16,423 bases of DNA from Bacillota bacterium (lineage in GTDB: Bacteria > Bacillota > Clostridia > Christensenellales > Aristaeellaceae), in the NCBI GenBank assembly GCA_023416585.1, contig JAEZHM010000030.1, forward strand, positions 1-16,423, given 5' to 3'. A program made the translations under genes and the position numbers. Each line of letters starts with the position of its first letter. The stretch's first letter is position 1. This document shows positions 5,596-13,222 of this stretch, one piece after another. The notes under the pieces were generated by a model, which searched no databases, was not told the origin of the DNA, and saw nothing but the letters and a program-made list of their open reading frames with translations.

Positions 5596-6891
5596 ATGAA
5601 CATACAATCCATCCCCGCTTCCCGGCTCAATGCCGCTGCTTACAATCCCCGTAAAGACCTGAAACCAGGCGATAAGGAATACGAAAGATTAAAACGCTCC
5701 ATTGCTGAGTTCGGGTATGTAGAACCGGTTATTTGGAATATCCAGACCGGGAATGTGGTAGGCGGCCATCAACGCCTCAAGGTGCTGCTGGAAATGGGCC
5801 GGGTGGATATTGATTGCGTGGTTGTGGATCTTGATCTTCAGCGGGAAAAGGCATTAAACCTTGCTCTGAACAAGGTACAGGGGGACTGGGACGAAGGAAA
5901 GTTGGCCGTTCTCATGGCAGACCTGGATGCATCCGCATTTGACATATCTCTTACCGGCTTTGATGCCCAGGAAGTGGATGCGCTCATGAATCGGTTTTAT
6001 TCCAAGGAGGCAATAGAGGATGCATTCGATGAGGTTAAGGCCAGGGAGGATATAGAAACCTCTGGCGGACCTGTATCGAGAAAAGGCACTCTCTGGCAGT
6101 TAGGTTATCACCGGCTCCTGTGCGGTGATGCTGCCTCACCTGATGATTTCGTAATGCTTATGGGCGATGCGCACGCGCAATGCACAGTTACCTCTCCACC
6201 CATCCCCTCGGTCCGGGAATACATCCGGGACGGCATGACCCCCTGGCTGGAGAGGATGGAAGCCGCGGTTCGCAATATGTGTAATTATGCAGATGTGATC
6301 TGCTGGCACCTGGGTGACCTGTTCCAAACGGGCAGTCAATTCATGGAGCCTACCGGCTTTCATAGCATAAAGCTCTTTGCAGATTGCAATTATCGCCCAC
6401 TATGGGTACGGGTATGGAAAAAGGAAGGAACCAAGCGGAACGCAGGTTCCCAACATACCACCAGTAACAAGCCGGTGGCGGAATATGAATATGTCACCGC
6501 CTTTGCCGGGCAGGAGCAGGAGGCTTACAACGATCAGGAGTATACATGGATTTCAGCTTTCGCAGCCCATAGCTTTCAGTTTGTCCGCAGACTCACCAAA
6601 GAAGAACGCCGGAACTGGGGATATACCGGCATCTGGGAGATTGCACCCGCAGGCTCAAATGAAAAGGCTGTTACGTTGCCTGTGGAGTTACCCTGGCGCT
6701 GTCTCAAAATGCATTCAGATGTGGGTGGGCTAGTCATTGATCCCTTTGCCGGAACCGGAACCACCCTTATAGCCGCCGAACAAAGCGGGAGGCGGTGTTA
6801 TGCCATGGAAGCCGACCCTATTTTATGTGATCTGGCTATCAAGCGCTGGGAGGAATGGACCGGTGAAAAAGCGGTTTTACTCTCCGTTTAA
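5596..6891 (+). CDS. ParB-like/DNA methylase fusion (N4/N6-type DNA methyltransferase)
   Basis: This 431-residue fusion has a ParB-like domain at about 1-100 (YNPRKDL with NPR at 17-19, VVGGHQRLKVLLEMG at 54-68) and a beta-class DNA methylase at about 155-431. AdoMet motif I is DPFAGTGTTLIAAEQSG (382-398). Motif IV is VTSPPIPS (SPPI at 200-203), where the residue after SPP is normally Tyr, Phe or Trp. The rest of the fold is preserved: ICWHLGDLFQTG, NKPVAEYEYV, AFAAHSFQFVRRLTKEERRNWGYTGIWEI, and LPVELPWRCLKMHSD. ATG 5596 is chosen with GGAG at 5585-5588; the ATG at 5581 would overlap that RBS. With the neighbouring Mom-like gene it forms a modification/anti-restriction block. The unusual motif IV may weaken or retune methylation. 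Confidence 0.86.
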   Translation: MNIQSIPASRLNAAAYNPRKDLKPGDKEYERLKRSIAEFGYVEPVIWNIQTGNVVGGHQRLKVLLEMGRVDIDCVVVDLDLQREKALNLALNKVQGDWDEGKLAVLMADLDASAFDISLTGFDAQEVDALMNRFYSKEAIEDAFDEVKAREDIETSGGPVSRKGTLWQLGYHRLLCGDAASPDDFVMLMGDAHAQCTVTSPPIPSVREYIRDGMTPWLERMEAAVRNMCNYADVICWHLGDLFQTGSQFMEPTGFHSIKLFADCNYRPLWVRVWKKEGTKRNAGSQHTTSNKPVAEYEYVTAFAGQEQEAYNDQEYTWISAFAAHSFQFVRRLTKEERRNWGYTGIWEIAPAGSNEKAVTLPVELPWRCLKMHSDVGGLVIDPFAGTGTTLIAAEQSGRRCYAMEADPILCDLAIKRWEEWTGEKAVLLSV

Positions 6892-6962
6892 AGGCGGCGA
6901 AAGCCTTCCTTTCAACAACCTTCCAGGGTAAGCTGTCCACACTTCATGAAAGGGGTAGCAAC

Positions 6963-7253
6963 ATGGCAAGGTTTGGAATGGGACAGGTATGTGTGACACG
7001 CGGCGTAAATGACTTGATGGCGGAGAATACGGATTTCGCAAAATTCGTACACCAAAGCTTCAAGCGTTATGCCTCCTGTGATTGGGGCGAGCTGTGTGAC
7101 GGCGATAAAAAGCAGAATGACGAAGCCTTAAGGAACAATGATAACCGCCTTCTTGCAGCCTATAAAAACCCAGAGCATCCAGATTGGCGATTATGGATCA
7201 TTACCGAATGGGATCATAGCGCAACGACCGCGCTATTCCCCAGCGAGTATTAA
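6963..7253 (+). CDS. Conserved small phage/plasmid protein of unknown function
   Basis: This 96-residue protein begins MARFGMGQVCVTRGVNDLM and ends with RLWIITEWDHSATTALFPSEY, a pattern I associate with small proteins often found in Firmicute phages and plasmids near DNA-modification or replication genes. I know no proven function. It is acidic, with no signal peptide or membrane segment and no catalytic motif that I can identify. The ATG at 6963 follows AAAGGGG (6949-6955). A terminator with a GCAA loop lies right after its stop, so it closes the modification block before terL. Confidence 0.72.
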   Translation: MARFGMGQVCVTRGVNDLMAENTDFAKFVHQSFKRYASCDWGELCDGDKKQNDEALRNNDNRLLAAYKNPEHPDWRLWIITEWDHSATTALFPSEY

Positions 7254-7270
7254 TGGAGGCAACCGATATT

Positions 7271-7293
7271 AAAGCTCCGCAAGGGGCTTTTTT
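7271..7293 (+). terminator. Intrinsic terminator (GCAA tetraloop) before terL
   Basis: AAAGCTCC (7271-7278) pairs with GGGGCTTT (7283-7290) over 8 bp (one G-U) around a stable GCAA loop, followed by TTT C. It lies 17 bases after the upstream stop and 18 bases before the terL AGGAGG (7311-7316). Confidence 0.78.
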
Positions 7294-7321
7294 CATGTCG
7301 TTTTCCTGACAGGAGGCAGCC

Positions 7322-8920
7322 ATGCGAAGTCTCAAGCGGTACAAGCCTACCGCCTTTATCGCGGAAGGGTCCGCATACAGAAAGGATTCTGCTGACGCTG
7401 CTGTTTCTTTCATTGGCTGTCTTAAGCATACCAAGGGTGAGTGGCATGGCCAGCCATTTGATCTCATCGACTGGCAGGAGCAAATCATCCGGGATGTATT
7501 TGGGATCATGAAGCCCAACGGTTACCGCCAGTTCAACACGGCTTATATAGAAATTGCAAAGAAGCAGGGTAAAAGCGAACTGGCTGCAGCTGTTGCACTT
7601 TTACTGACCTGCGGAGATTATGAGCATGGTGGCGAGGTGTACGGCTGTGCCTCTGACCGGCAACAGGCATCTATCGTGTTCGATGTGGCCGTGGACATGG
7701 TGGATCAATGCCCGGCACTGAAAAGCAGGATCAAACCTGTGCTTTCTCAAAAGCGCTTGATTTATAAGCCTTTGGGTAGTTTTTATCAGGTGCTATCCGC
7801 CGAGGCATACACCAAACACGGCTTGAACGTGCACGGTGTGGTGTTTGACGAGCTCCATGCCCAACCGAACCGTCAATTGTACGATGTCATGACCCATGGC
7901 TCCGGGGATGCCCGTAAACAGCCCTTGTACTTCCTTATCACTACAGCGGGGAATGATCCCCATTCTATCTGTTACGAGGTGCATCAGAAAGCAAAGGATA
8001 TCTTAGCTGGTAGGAAGATTGACCGGACATTTTACCCGGTCATTTATGGTGCCGAGGAAGATGAAGACTGGACAGATCCGAAGGTGTGGGCCAAAGCGAA
8101 TCCTTCCCTCGGTATCACGGTAGATATCGATAAACTGAAGGTGGCATGTGAGAGCGCCCGGAATAACCCTGCCGAGGAAAATCTGTTCCGGCAGCTACGT
8201 TTGAACCAGTGGGTAAAGCAATCCGTTCGCTGGATGCCCATGGACAAATGGGACACATGCTCCCTTGCAGTAAATAATGAGCGCCTAAGGGGCCGCACCT
8301 GTTACGGTGGTCTCGATCTTTCCTCCACAACGGATATCACTGCTTTTGTGCTGGTATTCCCGCCCGTGGATGAAGATGACAAGTATGCGATCCTTCCTTT
8401 CTTCTGGATACCGGAGGATAATGTAGATCTCCGGGTTCGTAGGGATCACGTACCATATGACATCTGGAAGCAGCAGGGTTTCCTGAAAACAACCGAAGGA
8501 AATGTGGTTCATTATGGGTTTATTGAAGAATTCATTGAAACACTTGGATCGCAGTATAACATCCGGGAGATTGCCTTTGACCGCTGGGGAGCGGTGCAGA
8601 TGACTCAGAACCTGGAAGGCCTTGGCTTTACAGTGGTTCCCTTCGGCCAAGGTTTCAAAGATATGTCCCCACCGACCAAAGAGCTTATGAAGCTCACCCT
8701 GGAACAAAAACTCGCACATGGCGGCCATCCGGTCCTTCGTTGGATGATGGACAATGTAACCGTCAGAACAGATCCGGCTGGGAATATCAAGGCGGACAAG
8801 GAAAAGTCCACAGAGAAAATCGACGGAGCTATTGCTACAATCATGGCGCTGGATCGGGCAATCCGGCAGGGTGGAGGCAATAACTCCGTATATGATGAAC
8901 GTGGTCTTATATTTATTTAA
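7322..8920 (+). CDS. terL: Phage terminase large subunit
   Basis: This 532-residue protein is a Terminase_1-family large subunit: an ATPase motor plus RNase H-fold nuclease that pumps DNA into the prohead and cuts concatemers. Walker A is IAKKQGKSE (78-86) and Walker B is GVVFDELH (172-179), followed by a coupling segment LYFLITTAGND. The nuclease half starts with YGGLDLSSTTDITAF, with the first metal-binding Asp, continues through EIAFDRWGAVQM, and ends with EKIDGAIATIMALDRAI carrying the last acidic site. All parts are intact and length is normal. ATG 7322 follows AGGAGG (7311-7316). A two-gene moron lies between it and the portal gene, which normally follows directly. Confidence 0.95.
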   Translation: MRSLKRYKPTAFIAEGSAYRKDSADAAVSFIGCLKHTKGEWHGQPFDLIDWQEQIIRDVFGIMKPNGYRQFNTAYIEIAKKQGKSELAAAVALLLTCGDYEHGGEVYGCASDRQQASIVFDVAVDMVDQCPALKSRIKPVLSQKRLIYKPLGSFYQVLSAEAYTKHGLNVHGVVFDELHAQPNRQLYDVMTHGSGDARKQPLYFLITTAGNDPHSICYEVHQKAKDILAGRKIDRTFYPVIYGAEEDEDWTDPKVWAKANPSLGITVDIDKLKVACESARNNPAEENLFRQLRLNQWVKQSVRWMPMDKWDTCSLAVNNERLRGRTCYGGLDLSSTTDITAFVLVFPPVDEDDKYAILPFFWIPEDNVDLRVRRDHVPYDIWKQQGFLKTTEGNVVHYGFIEEFIETLGSQYNIREIAFDRWGAVQMTQNLEGLGFTVVPFGQGFKDMSPPTKELMKLTLEQKLAHGGHPVLRWMMDNVTVRTDPAGNIKADKEKSTEKIDGAIATIMALDRAIRQGGGNNSVYDERGLIFI

Positions 8921-8929
8921 CGAAAAGTG

Positions 8930-8958
8930 TTGACATATTACTCAACCTAGTTTAGAAT
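8930..8958 (+). promoter_or_regulatory. Consensus sigma-A-type promoter of the terL/portal moron
   Basis: TTGACA (8930-8935), a 17-base spacer and TAGAAT (8953-8958), starting 10 bases after the terL stop. It would drive the two small genes at 9010-9689, giving expression independent of the late operon, for example in a lysogen. Confidence 0.85.
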
Positions 8959-9009
8959 GACGTTGTAAAAGCAATGGTCATGAATAACAATGTAATGGAG
9001 GTTGAGGTA

Positions 9010-9405
9010 ATGTTCGTAACAGTCCAAGAGATTGAAAAGAAGTTGTATTCGGGGTTCGCTGTAAAGTACCGGAGGTTCGCAAAGTTCATTGACTCTGGGA
9101 CACTATGGGCCTTGTTGCTTGGCACCATCCGAAACGCAGACTTCATGAGCAGCATCAAGTTTTGCAATGATTATCTCAAGATACCACCTGTGAAAGCATT
9201 CCTCGCAATACATGAACAGATGCTGGGTCCACTGTCAACTGAAGACAAGCAATCCATAGGCGCGGTCTTTGGTTTCATCTTCAAAGACATCTATGGGTAT
9301 AAAGAGCAGGAAACTGTATCATGCTCGATCAATACGGTCAGGACAGCGACCCGCTTCATAGGAAACGATTATACAAAATCAATCATGATAGGGGATGAGC
9401 AGTAA
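9010..9405 (+). CDS. Unknown moron protein A
   Basis: I do not recognise this 131-residue protein. It is predicted mainly helical, with repeated Phe/Ile/Leu patterns (VKYRRFAKFIDSGTLWALLLGTIRNADF; IPPVKAFLAIHEQML; GAVFGFIFKDIYGY). It has no signal peptide; one hydrophobic run (TLWALLLGTI) is too short for a sure membrane span. ATG 9010 is chosen because GGAGG (8997-9001) is at good spacing; in-frame ATGs at 8974, 8980 and 8995 lack an RBS. It is the first gene of a two-gene unit with its own promoter (8930-8958) and terminator (9703-9731) between terL and portal, the typical position and make-up of a moron. Possible roles are superinfection exclusion, host modulation or a toxin-antitoxin partner, with no direct evidence for any. 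Confidence 0.75.
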   Translation: MFVTVQEIEKKLYSGFAVKYRRFAKFIDSGTLWALLLGTIRNADFMSSIKFCNDYLKIPPVKAFLAIHEQMLGPLSTEDKQSIGAVFGFIFKDIYGYKEQETVSCSINTVRTATRFIGNDYTKSIMIGDEQ

Positions 9406-9689
9406 TGACAAAAGAAGAGGAATTGATGGCATTTCTTCACCAACATGTGTTTGACCCAATTCTAAATTCCCCAAAGGCCCCTGCCAAGATAAAAAGCGGT
9501 GTCAATCTCACTATTGGCAGGATGAACCGCCTTAGCGCCGCAAAGATGGTCCAGTACTTCTGGTCGGCGCTGGCAACGGATAACGCTATTGAGTTTTCAA
9601 AACATTTGCGGGCTGAGAATTTGCCGCGTTTTGAAGATATCATGGAGACTTTCCGTGACAAATTCAATGATACCTGGCTAAGGGCATAA
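9405..9689 (+). CDS. Unknown moron protein B
   Basis: This 94-residue protein starts at the ATG sharing one base with the previous TAA stop (TAATG), so the two are translationally coupled. The sequence is helical and compact: KIKSGVNLTIGRMNRLSAAKMVQYFWSAL, then FSKHLRAENLPRFEDIMETFRDKFNDTWLR. The R-F-E-D-I--F-R--FN--W ending looks like a conserved family, and I have a vague impression of similar small proteins in other Firmicutes, but I cannot name a domain or function. No catalytic motif, signal or membrane segment is seen. As the second gene of a promoter-terminator unit, it probably acts with protein A. Confidence 0.75.
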   Translation: MTKEEELMAFLHQHVFDPILNSPKAPAKIKSGVNLTIGRMNRLSAAKMVQYFWSALATDNAIEFSKHLRAENLPRFEDIMETFRDKFNDTWLRA

Positions 9690-9702
9690 AAAAGAACATG
9701 TG

Positions 9703-9732
9703 AAAGAGGCAGCCGAAAGGTTGCCTCTTTTC
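9703..9732 (+). terminator. Strong intrinsic terminator (GAAA tetraloop) closing the moron
   Basis: AAAGAGGCAGCC (9703-9714) pairs over 12 bp (one G-U) with GGTTGCCTCTTT (9719-9730) around a GAAA loop, followed by TTC. It begins 13 bases after protein B's stop and ends 13 bases before the portal RBS. The A-run on the left also lets it act in the opposite direction. Confidence 0.88.
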
Positions 9733-9759
9733 ATGCTCATTTTGAAAGGATTGTGCTTA

Positions 9760-11004
9760 TTGAGCCTGCTGAACAAAATCTTCAAGGCCCGCGACAAGCC
9801 CACCAACAGTCTTAACGGTAGTGCCTATTCTTTCTTTTTCGGCAGTACAACCTCTGGCAAGGCTGTGAATGAGCGCTCTGCCATGCAGATGACAGCCGTG
9901 TACGCATGCGTGCGTATCCTGTCCGAGGCTGTGGCATCGCTCCCGATACACCTCTATCGATATAATGATACAGGTGGCAAGGAAAAAGCATTGGAGCATC
10001 CGCTATACATGTTGCTCCATGATGAACCGAACCCGGAGATGTCGGCCTTCTCCTTCCGTGAAACCCTAATGACTCACCTGTTGCTTTGGGGAAATGGATA
10101 TGTACAAATCCTCCGCAATGGACGCGGAGAGGTCCTGGGGTTGTATCCCCTCATGCCGGATCATATGGTGGTAGACCGGGACGCCAAGGGACGGCTGTAT
10201 TACGAATATACACCCTCGGAGGGCGATCCCAGGACCCTAAACAGAAAAGCCAGCGTTATATTGGCTCCCTCGGATGTGCTCCACATCCCCGGTCTTGGCT
10301 TTGATGGTTTGGTCGGATACAGCCCCATCGCCATGGCGAAGAATGCCATCGGCATGGGACTAGCTTGTGATGAATATGGCGCTTCGTTTTATCAAAACGG
10401 TGCACAGCCGGGCGGCGTCCTGGAACATCCGGGCGTGGTGAAAGACCCCAAGCGCGTACGGGAATCCTGGAACGCCATTTACCAAGGGAGCGCCAATGCT
10501 CATCGGATTGCTGTGCTTGAGGAAGGGATGGCCTACAAACCCATCTCCATTTCCCCAGAACAGGCACAATTTCTGGAGACACGGAAATTCCAGATTGATG
10601 AGATTGCCCGTATCTTCCGGGTTCCGCCTCATATGGTCGGTGACTTGGAGAAAAGTAGCTTCTCAAATATTGAGCAACAGTCTCTGGAATTCGTGAAGTA
10701 CACTCTAAGCCCATGGATCACCCGATGGGAACAGGCAATTCACAGAGCGCTTTTCTCGGATATCGAGAAGAAGCGCTTTTTTGTACGCTTCAACGTAGAA
10801 GGACTGCTGCGTGGGGATTACAAAAGCCGTATGGATGGTTATGCTGTCGCTCGGCAAAACGGCTGGATGTCGGCAAACGACATCCGGGAGTTGGAAAACC
10901 TGGACCGCATTCCTGCAGAAGATGGCGGCGACTTGTACCTTATCAATGGAAACATGCTCACGCTCGCGCAAGCGGGTGCGTTTGCAAAGGAGAAAACTAC
11001 ATGA
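9760..11004 (+). CDS. Phage portal protein, HK97 family
   Basis: This 414-residue protein is an HK97-type portal that forms the dodecameric ring at one head vertex and docks the terminase. Typical segments are MSLLNKIFKARDK at the start, NERSAMQMTAVYACVRILSEAVASLP, LHDEPNPEMSAFSFRETLMTHLLLWGNGY, VLHIPGLGFDGLVGYSPIAMAKNAIG, and RIFRVPPHMVGDLEKSSFSNIEQQSLEFVKYTLSPWITRWEQAI. The TTG at 9760 is chosen because AAAGGA (9745-9750) precedes it and family members begin like this; the GTG at 9700 overlaps the terminator and is rejected. The 3' end overlaps the protease gene by 4 bases (ATGA), so translation is coupled. Confidence 0.94.
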   Translation: MSLLNKIFKARDKPTNSLNGSAYSFFFGSTTSGKAVNERSAMQMTAVYACVRILSEAVASLPIHLYRYNDTGGKEKALEHPLYMLLHDEPNPEMSAFSFRETLMTHLLLWGNGYVQILRNGRGEVLGLYPLMPDHMVVDRDAKGRLYYEYTPSEGDPRTLNRKASVILAPSDVLHIPGLGFDGLVGYSPIAMAKNAIGMGLACDEYGASFYQNGAQPGGVLEHPGVVKDPKRVRESWNAIYQGSANAHRIAVLEEGMAYKPISISPEQAQFLETRKFQIDEIARIFRVPPHMVGDLEKSSFSNIEQQSLEFVKYTLSPWITRWEQAIHRALFSDIEKKRFFVRFNVEGLLRGDYKSRMDGYAVARQNGWMSANDIRELENLDRIPAEDGGDLYLINGNMLTLAQAGAFAKEKTT

Positions 11005-11705
11005 AACACTTCTGGAGTTGGGTGCGTGATGAAACTGTGCCAGATGCTCGCACATTGTACCTGGACGGCGTGATCGCTGAGGAAAGCTGGTTCGAGGATG
11101 ATGTGACACCAGCCGCTTTCAAAGCCGACCTTATGGCTGGTGCCGGTCCTATCACAATCTGGATCAACTCACCGGGCGGCGATTGCGTGGCTGCGGCGCA
11201 AATTTATAACATGCTCATGGAGTACCCTGGCGACGTGACGGTGAAGATCGACGGCATAGCGGCCAGCGCGGCATCCGTCATCGCTATGGCAGGGACGCGC
11301 GTGCTCATGTCGCCCGTGTCAACCATGATGATCCATAATCCTCTTACGGTGGCCATCGGTGACAGTGAGGAAATGCGTAAAGCGATCCAGATGCTTGATG
11401 AATATAAGGAGTCGATCATCAACGCCTATGAGATTAAGACCGGTTTGTCCCGCGCAAAAATCTCACACCTTATGGACGCCGAAACGTGGATGAACGCAAA
11501 CAAGGCGTTGGAGCTGGGCTTTTGCGATGAGATCATGTTCAAATCTTCCGCACCGCCTTCATCTTCGCCAGGAAACAGTATCTCCTTCTCTCGAAGAGCT
11601 GTGACCAATAGCTTGCTCGACAAAGTGAAATCACGGATTCCAAAAACCGAACAACCCCGAGTGAAAGCGCTGGACCTCGAAAAGAGGCTGGCGCTTATTA
11701 AATAG
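11001..11705 (+). CDS. Prohead protease, ClpP-like (S14/S49 serine protease)
   Basis: A 234-residue ClpP-fold prohead protease, which cleaves the scaffold part of the capsid protein during head maturation. Motifs: ITIWINSPGGDCVAAAQIYN (51-70), then VKIDGIAASAASVIAMAG with the nucleophile probably Ser89, then MMIHNP with catalytic His112, and an acidic residue in the LMDAETW segment (about 159-161). The last ~50 residues are a low-complexity, Ser/Pro-rich tail. ATG 11001 overlaps the portal stop (ATGA) and follows AAGGAG (10987-10992); a longer upstream frame reaching 10713 lies inside portal and is a shadow. It precedes the major capsid gene, as usual. Confidence 0.94.
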   Translation: MKHFWSWVRDETVPDARTLYLDGVIAEESWFEDDVTPAAFKADLMAGAGPITIWINSPGGDCVAAAQIYNMLMEYPGDVTVKIDGIAASAASVIAMAGTRVLMSPVSTMMIHNPLTVAIGDSEEMRKAIQMLDEYKESIINAYEIKTGLSRAKISHLMDAETWMNANKALELGFCDEIMFKSSAPPSSSPGNSISFSRRAVTNSLLDKVKSRIPKTEQPRVKALDLEKRLALIK

Positions 11706-11720
11706 GAGGACTTTTATCAT

Positions 11721-12923
11721 ATGAATCAGATTCTTGCCCTTCGTGAAAAACGTGCCAAAGCCTGGGATGCCGCCAAGGCATTCCTGGATTCCAAACGCGG
11801 CACTGATGGTATGCTTTCCGCTGAAGATGCCGCCACCTATGACAAAATGGAAGCCGATGTTGTGAACCTCGGAAAAGAGGTCGAGAGGTTGGAACGGCAG
11901 GCTGCCCTGGACCGTGAGCTTTCTCAGCCCACATCCTCCCCGCTCACCGGCAAACCCGGCGCTTCCTCGGACAAAACCAAAACCGGACGTGCAACGGATG
12001 AATATAAAGCCGCTTTCTGGCAGGTCATGCGCAACAAATCAGTTTCCCATGAAGTCTATAACAGCCTGAAGATCGGAGAGGATGACCATGGCGGTTTCCT
12101 CGCGCCGGATGAATTCCAGAAAACCCTCATCGATGCGCTACAGGAACAGAACATATTCCGACAACTGGCGAATGTCATCACCACCTCCTCCGGCGACCGG
12201 AAGATTCCCGTGGTTGCGTCCAAGGGAACAGCATCGTGGATCGACGAAGAAGCAGCGTATCCCGAGAGCGACGATTCCTTCGGGCAGGTATCCATCGGCG
12301 CATATAAACTGGCTACCATGATGAAGGTTTCTGAGGAACTGCTGGGTGATAGCGTGTTTGATATCGCCTCCTACATTGCAAAGGAATTCGCTCGCAGGAT
12401 TGGCGCAGCCGAGGAGGAAGCGTTTTTTACCGGCAACGGCAGCGGGAAGCCCTTGGGTATTCTGGCTGCTACGGGCGGCGCGGAGACTGGCATTACTGCG
12501 GCAAGCGCCACTGCCCTCACCATGGACGAGGTCATGGATCTTTTTTATGCTTTGCGTGCGCCATACCGCCGCAGTTCTGTGTTCCTTATGAACGACAGTA
12601 CCGTCAAAGCGCTGCGCAAGCTGAAAAATGCCAACGGTGATTATATCTGGCATGCATCCGTCGCAGCCGGCGAACCTGACACAATCCTGAACCGCCCGGT
12701 GTACACCTCGGCCTTTATGCCTGCTATTGGGGCGGGCAGCAAGTCCATCCTGTTTGGCGATCTCGGTTTCTACTGGGTAGCCGACCGTCAGGGCCGTTCC
12801 TTCAAGCGTCTCAATGAGCTGTACGCCGCCACCGGTCAGGTAGGTTTCCTGGCTTCCCAGCGGGTAGACGGCAAGCTCATTCTTCCGGAGGCCGTGAAGG
12901 TTCTCCAGATGAAGGCGGCCTAA
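11721..12923 (+). CDS. Major capsid protein, HK97 family
   Basis: This 400-residue HK97-fold capsid protein carries its own scaffold. The N-terminal ~85 residues are charged and coiled-coil-like (LALREKRAKAWDAAKAFLD, GKEVERLERQAALDREL), matching the delta domain removed by the upstream protease. A Pro/Ser/Gly linker (about 69-90) is a likely cleavage zone. The mature shell domain starts near 110 and shows GGFLAPDEFQKTLI, NIFRQLANVIT, IPVVASKGTASWIDE and EEEAFFTGNGSGKPLG (231-246), all typical. The C-terminal part carries FGDLGFYWVADRQGRSFKRLNELY and ends LASQRVDGKLILPEAVKVL. RBS AGGAGGA (11704-11710). It should make up most of the virion protein. Confidence 0.96.
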   Translation: MNQILALREKRAKAWDAAKAFLDSKRGTDGMLSAEDAATYDKMEADVVNLGKEVERLERQAALDRELSQPTSSPLTGKPGASSDKTKTGRATDEYKAAFWQVMRNKSVSHEVYNSLKIGEDDHGGFLAPDEFQKTLIDALQEQNIFRQLANVITTSSGDRKIPVVASKGTASWIDEEAAYPESDDSFGQVSIGAYKLATMMKVSEELLGDSVFDIASYIAKEFARRIGAAEEEAFFTGNGSGKPLGILAATGGAETGITAASATALTMDEVMDLFYALRAPYRRSSVFLMNDSTVKALRKLKNANGDYIWHASVAAGEPDTILNRPVYTSAFMPAIGAGSKSILFGDLGFYWVADRQGRSFKRLNELYAATGQVGFLASQRVDGKLILPEAVKVLQMKAA

Positions 12924-12924
12924 C

Positions 12925-13206
12925 ATGGTAACGCTGGAGGAATTGAAGGTCCACCTCCGTATAGAGCAGGATGAGGAGGATGGATACCTGACCTCGCTGC
13001 TTTTGGCAGCCAGAACCTCCTGCGAGGATTTCTGTGGCAGGTCCTTTACTGAACCTATGCCTGAACCTGTTCGGCTGGCCATCTTGCTCATGGCCGGTCA
13101 TTTTTATGCCCATCGGGAAAATGGGGACCGGGATGCGTATGGGGCCATGTATGACGCCTTTCATGCGCTCCTATGGCCTTACCGGGAACCGGGGCTTCTC
13201 TTTTGA
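12925..13206 (+). CDS. Head-tail connector protein, gp6-like
   Basis: A 93-residue gp6-like adaptor, which forms a ring below the portal. It opens with VTLEELKVHLRIEQDEEDGYLTSLLLAARTSCEDFCGR, the classic pattern of this family, followed by VRLAILLMAGHFYAHRE and a short C-terminal end. ATG 12925 overlaps nothing and starts one base after the capsid stop; only a weak AAGG-type RBS (about 12911-12915) is present, so translation probably depends on ribosomes leaving the capsid gene. Confidence 0.9.
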   Translation: MVTLEELKVHLRIEQDEEDGYLTSLLLAARTSCEDFCGRSFTEPMPEPVRLAILLMAGHFYAHRENGDRDAYGAMYDAFHALLWPYREPGLLF

Positions 13207-13222
13207 TGAAAGGGGGACGCGG

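Noticed and set aside
6891..6913. Terminator after the methylase gene
   Set aside because: AAGGC/GCCTT is only 5 bp with a 7-base loop and is followed by CCTTTC, too weak to call.
9700..9759. Longer portal start at GTG 9700
   Set aside because: The extra segment encodes the terminator hairpin and lacks an RBS; TTG 9760 has AAAGGA at good spacing and gives the usual portal N-terminus.
10713..11000. Upstream extension of the prohead protease
   Set aside because: It lies wholly within portal in another frame; ATG 11001 has AAGGAG and the standard 4-base overlap.
12138..13091. A 317-residue - strand open frame
   Set aside because: It is opposite the major capsid and gp6-like genes; its length reflects codon bias of the capsid gene.
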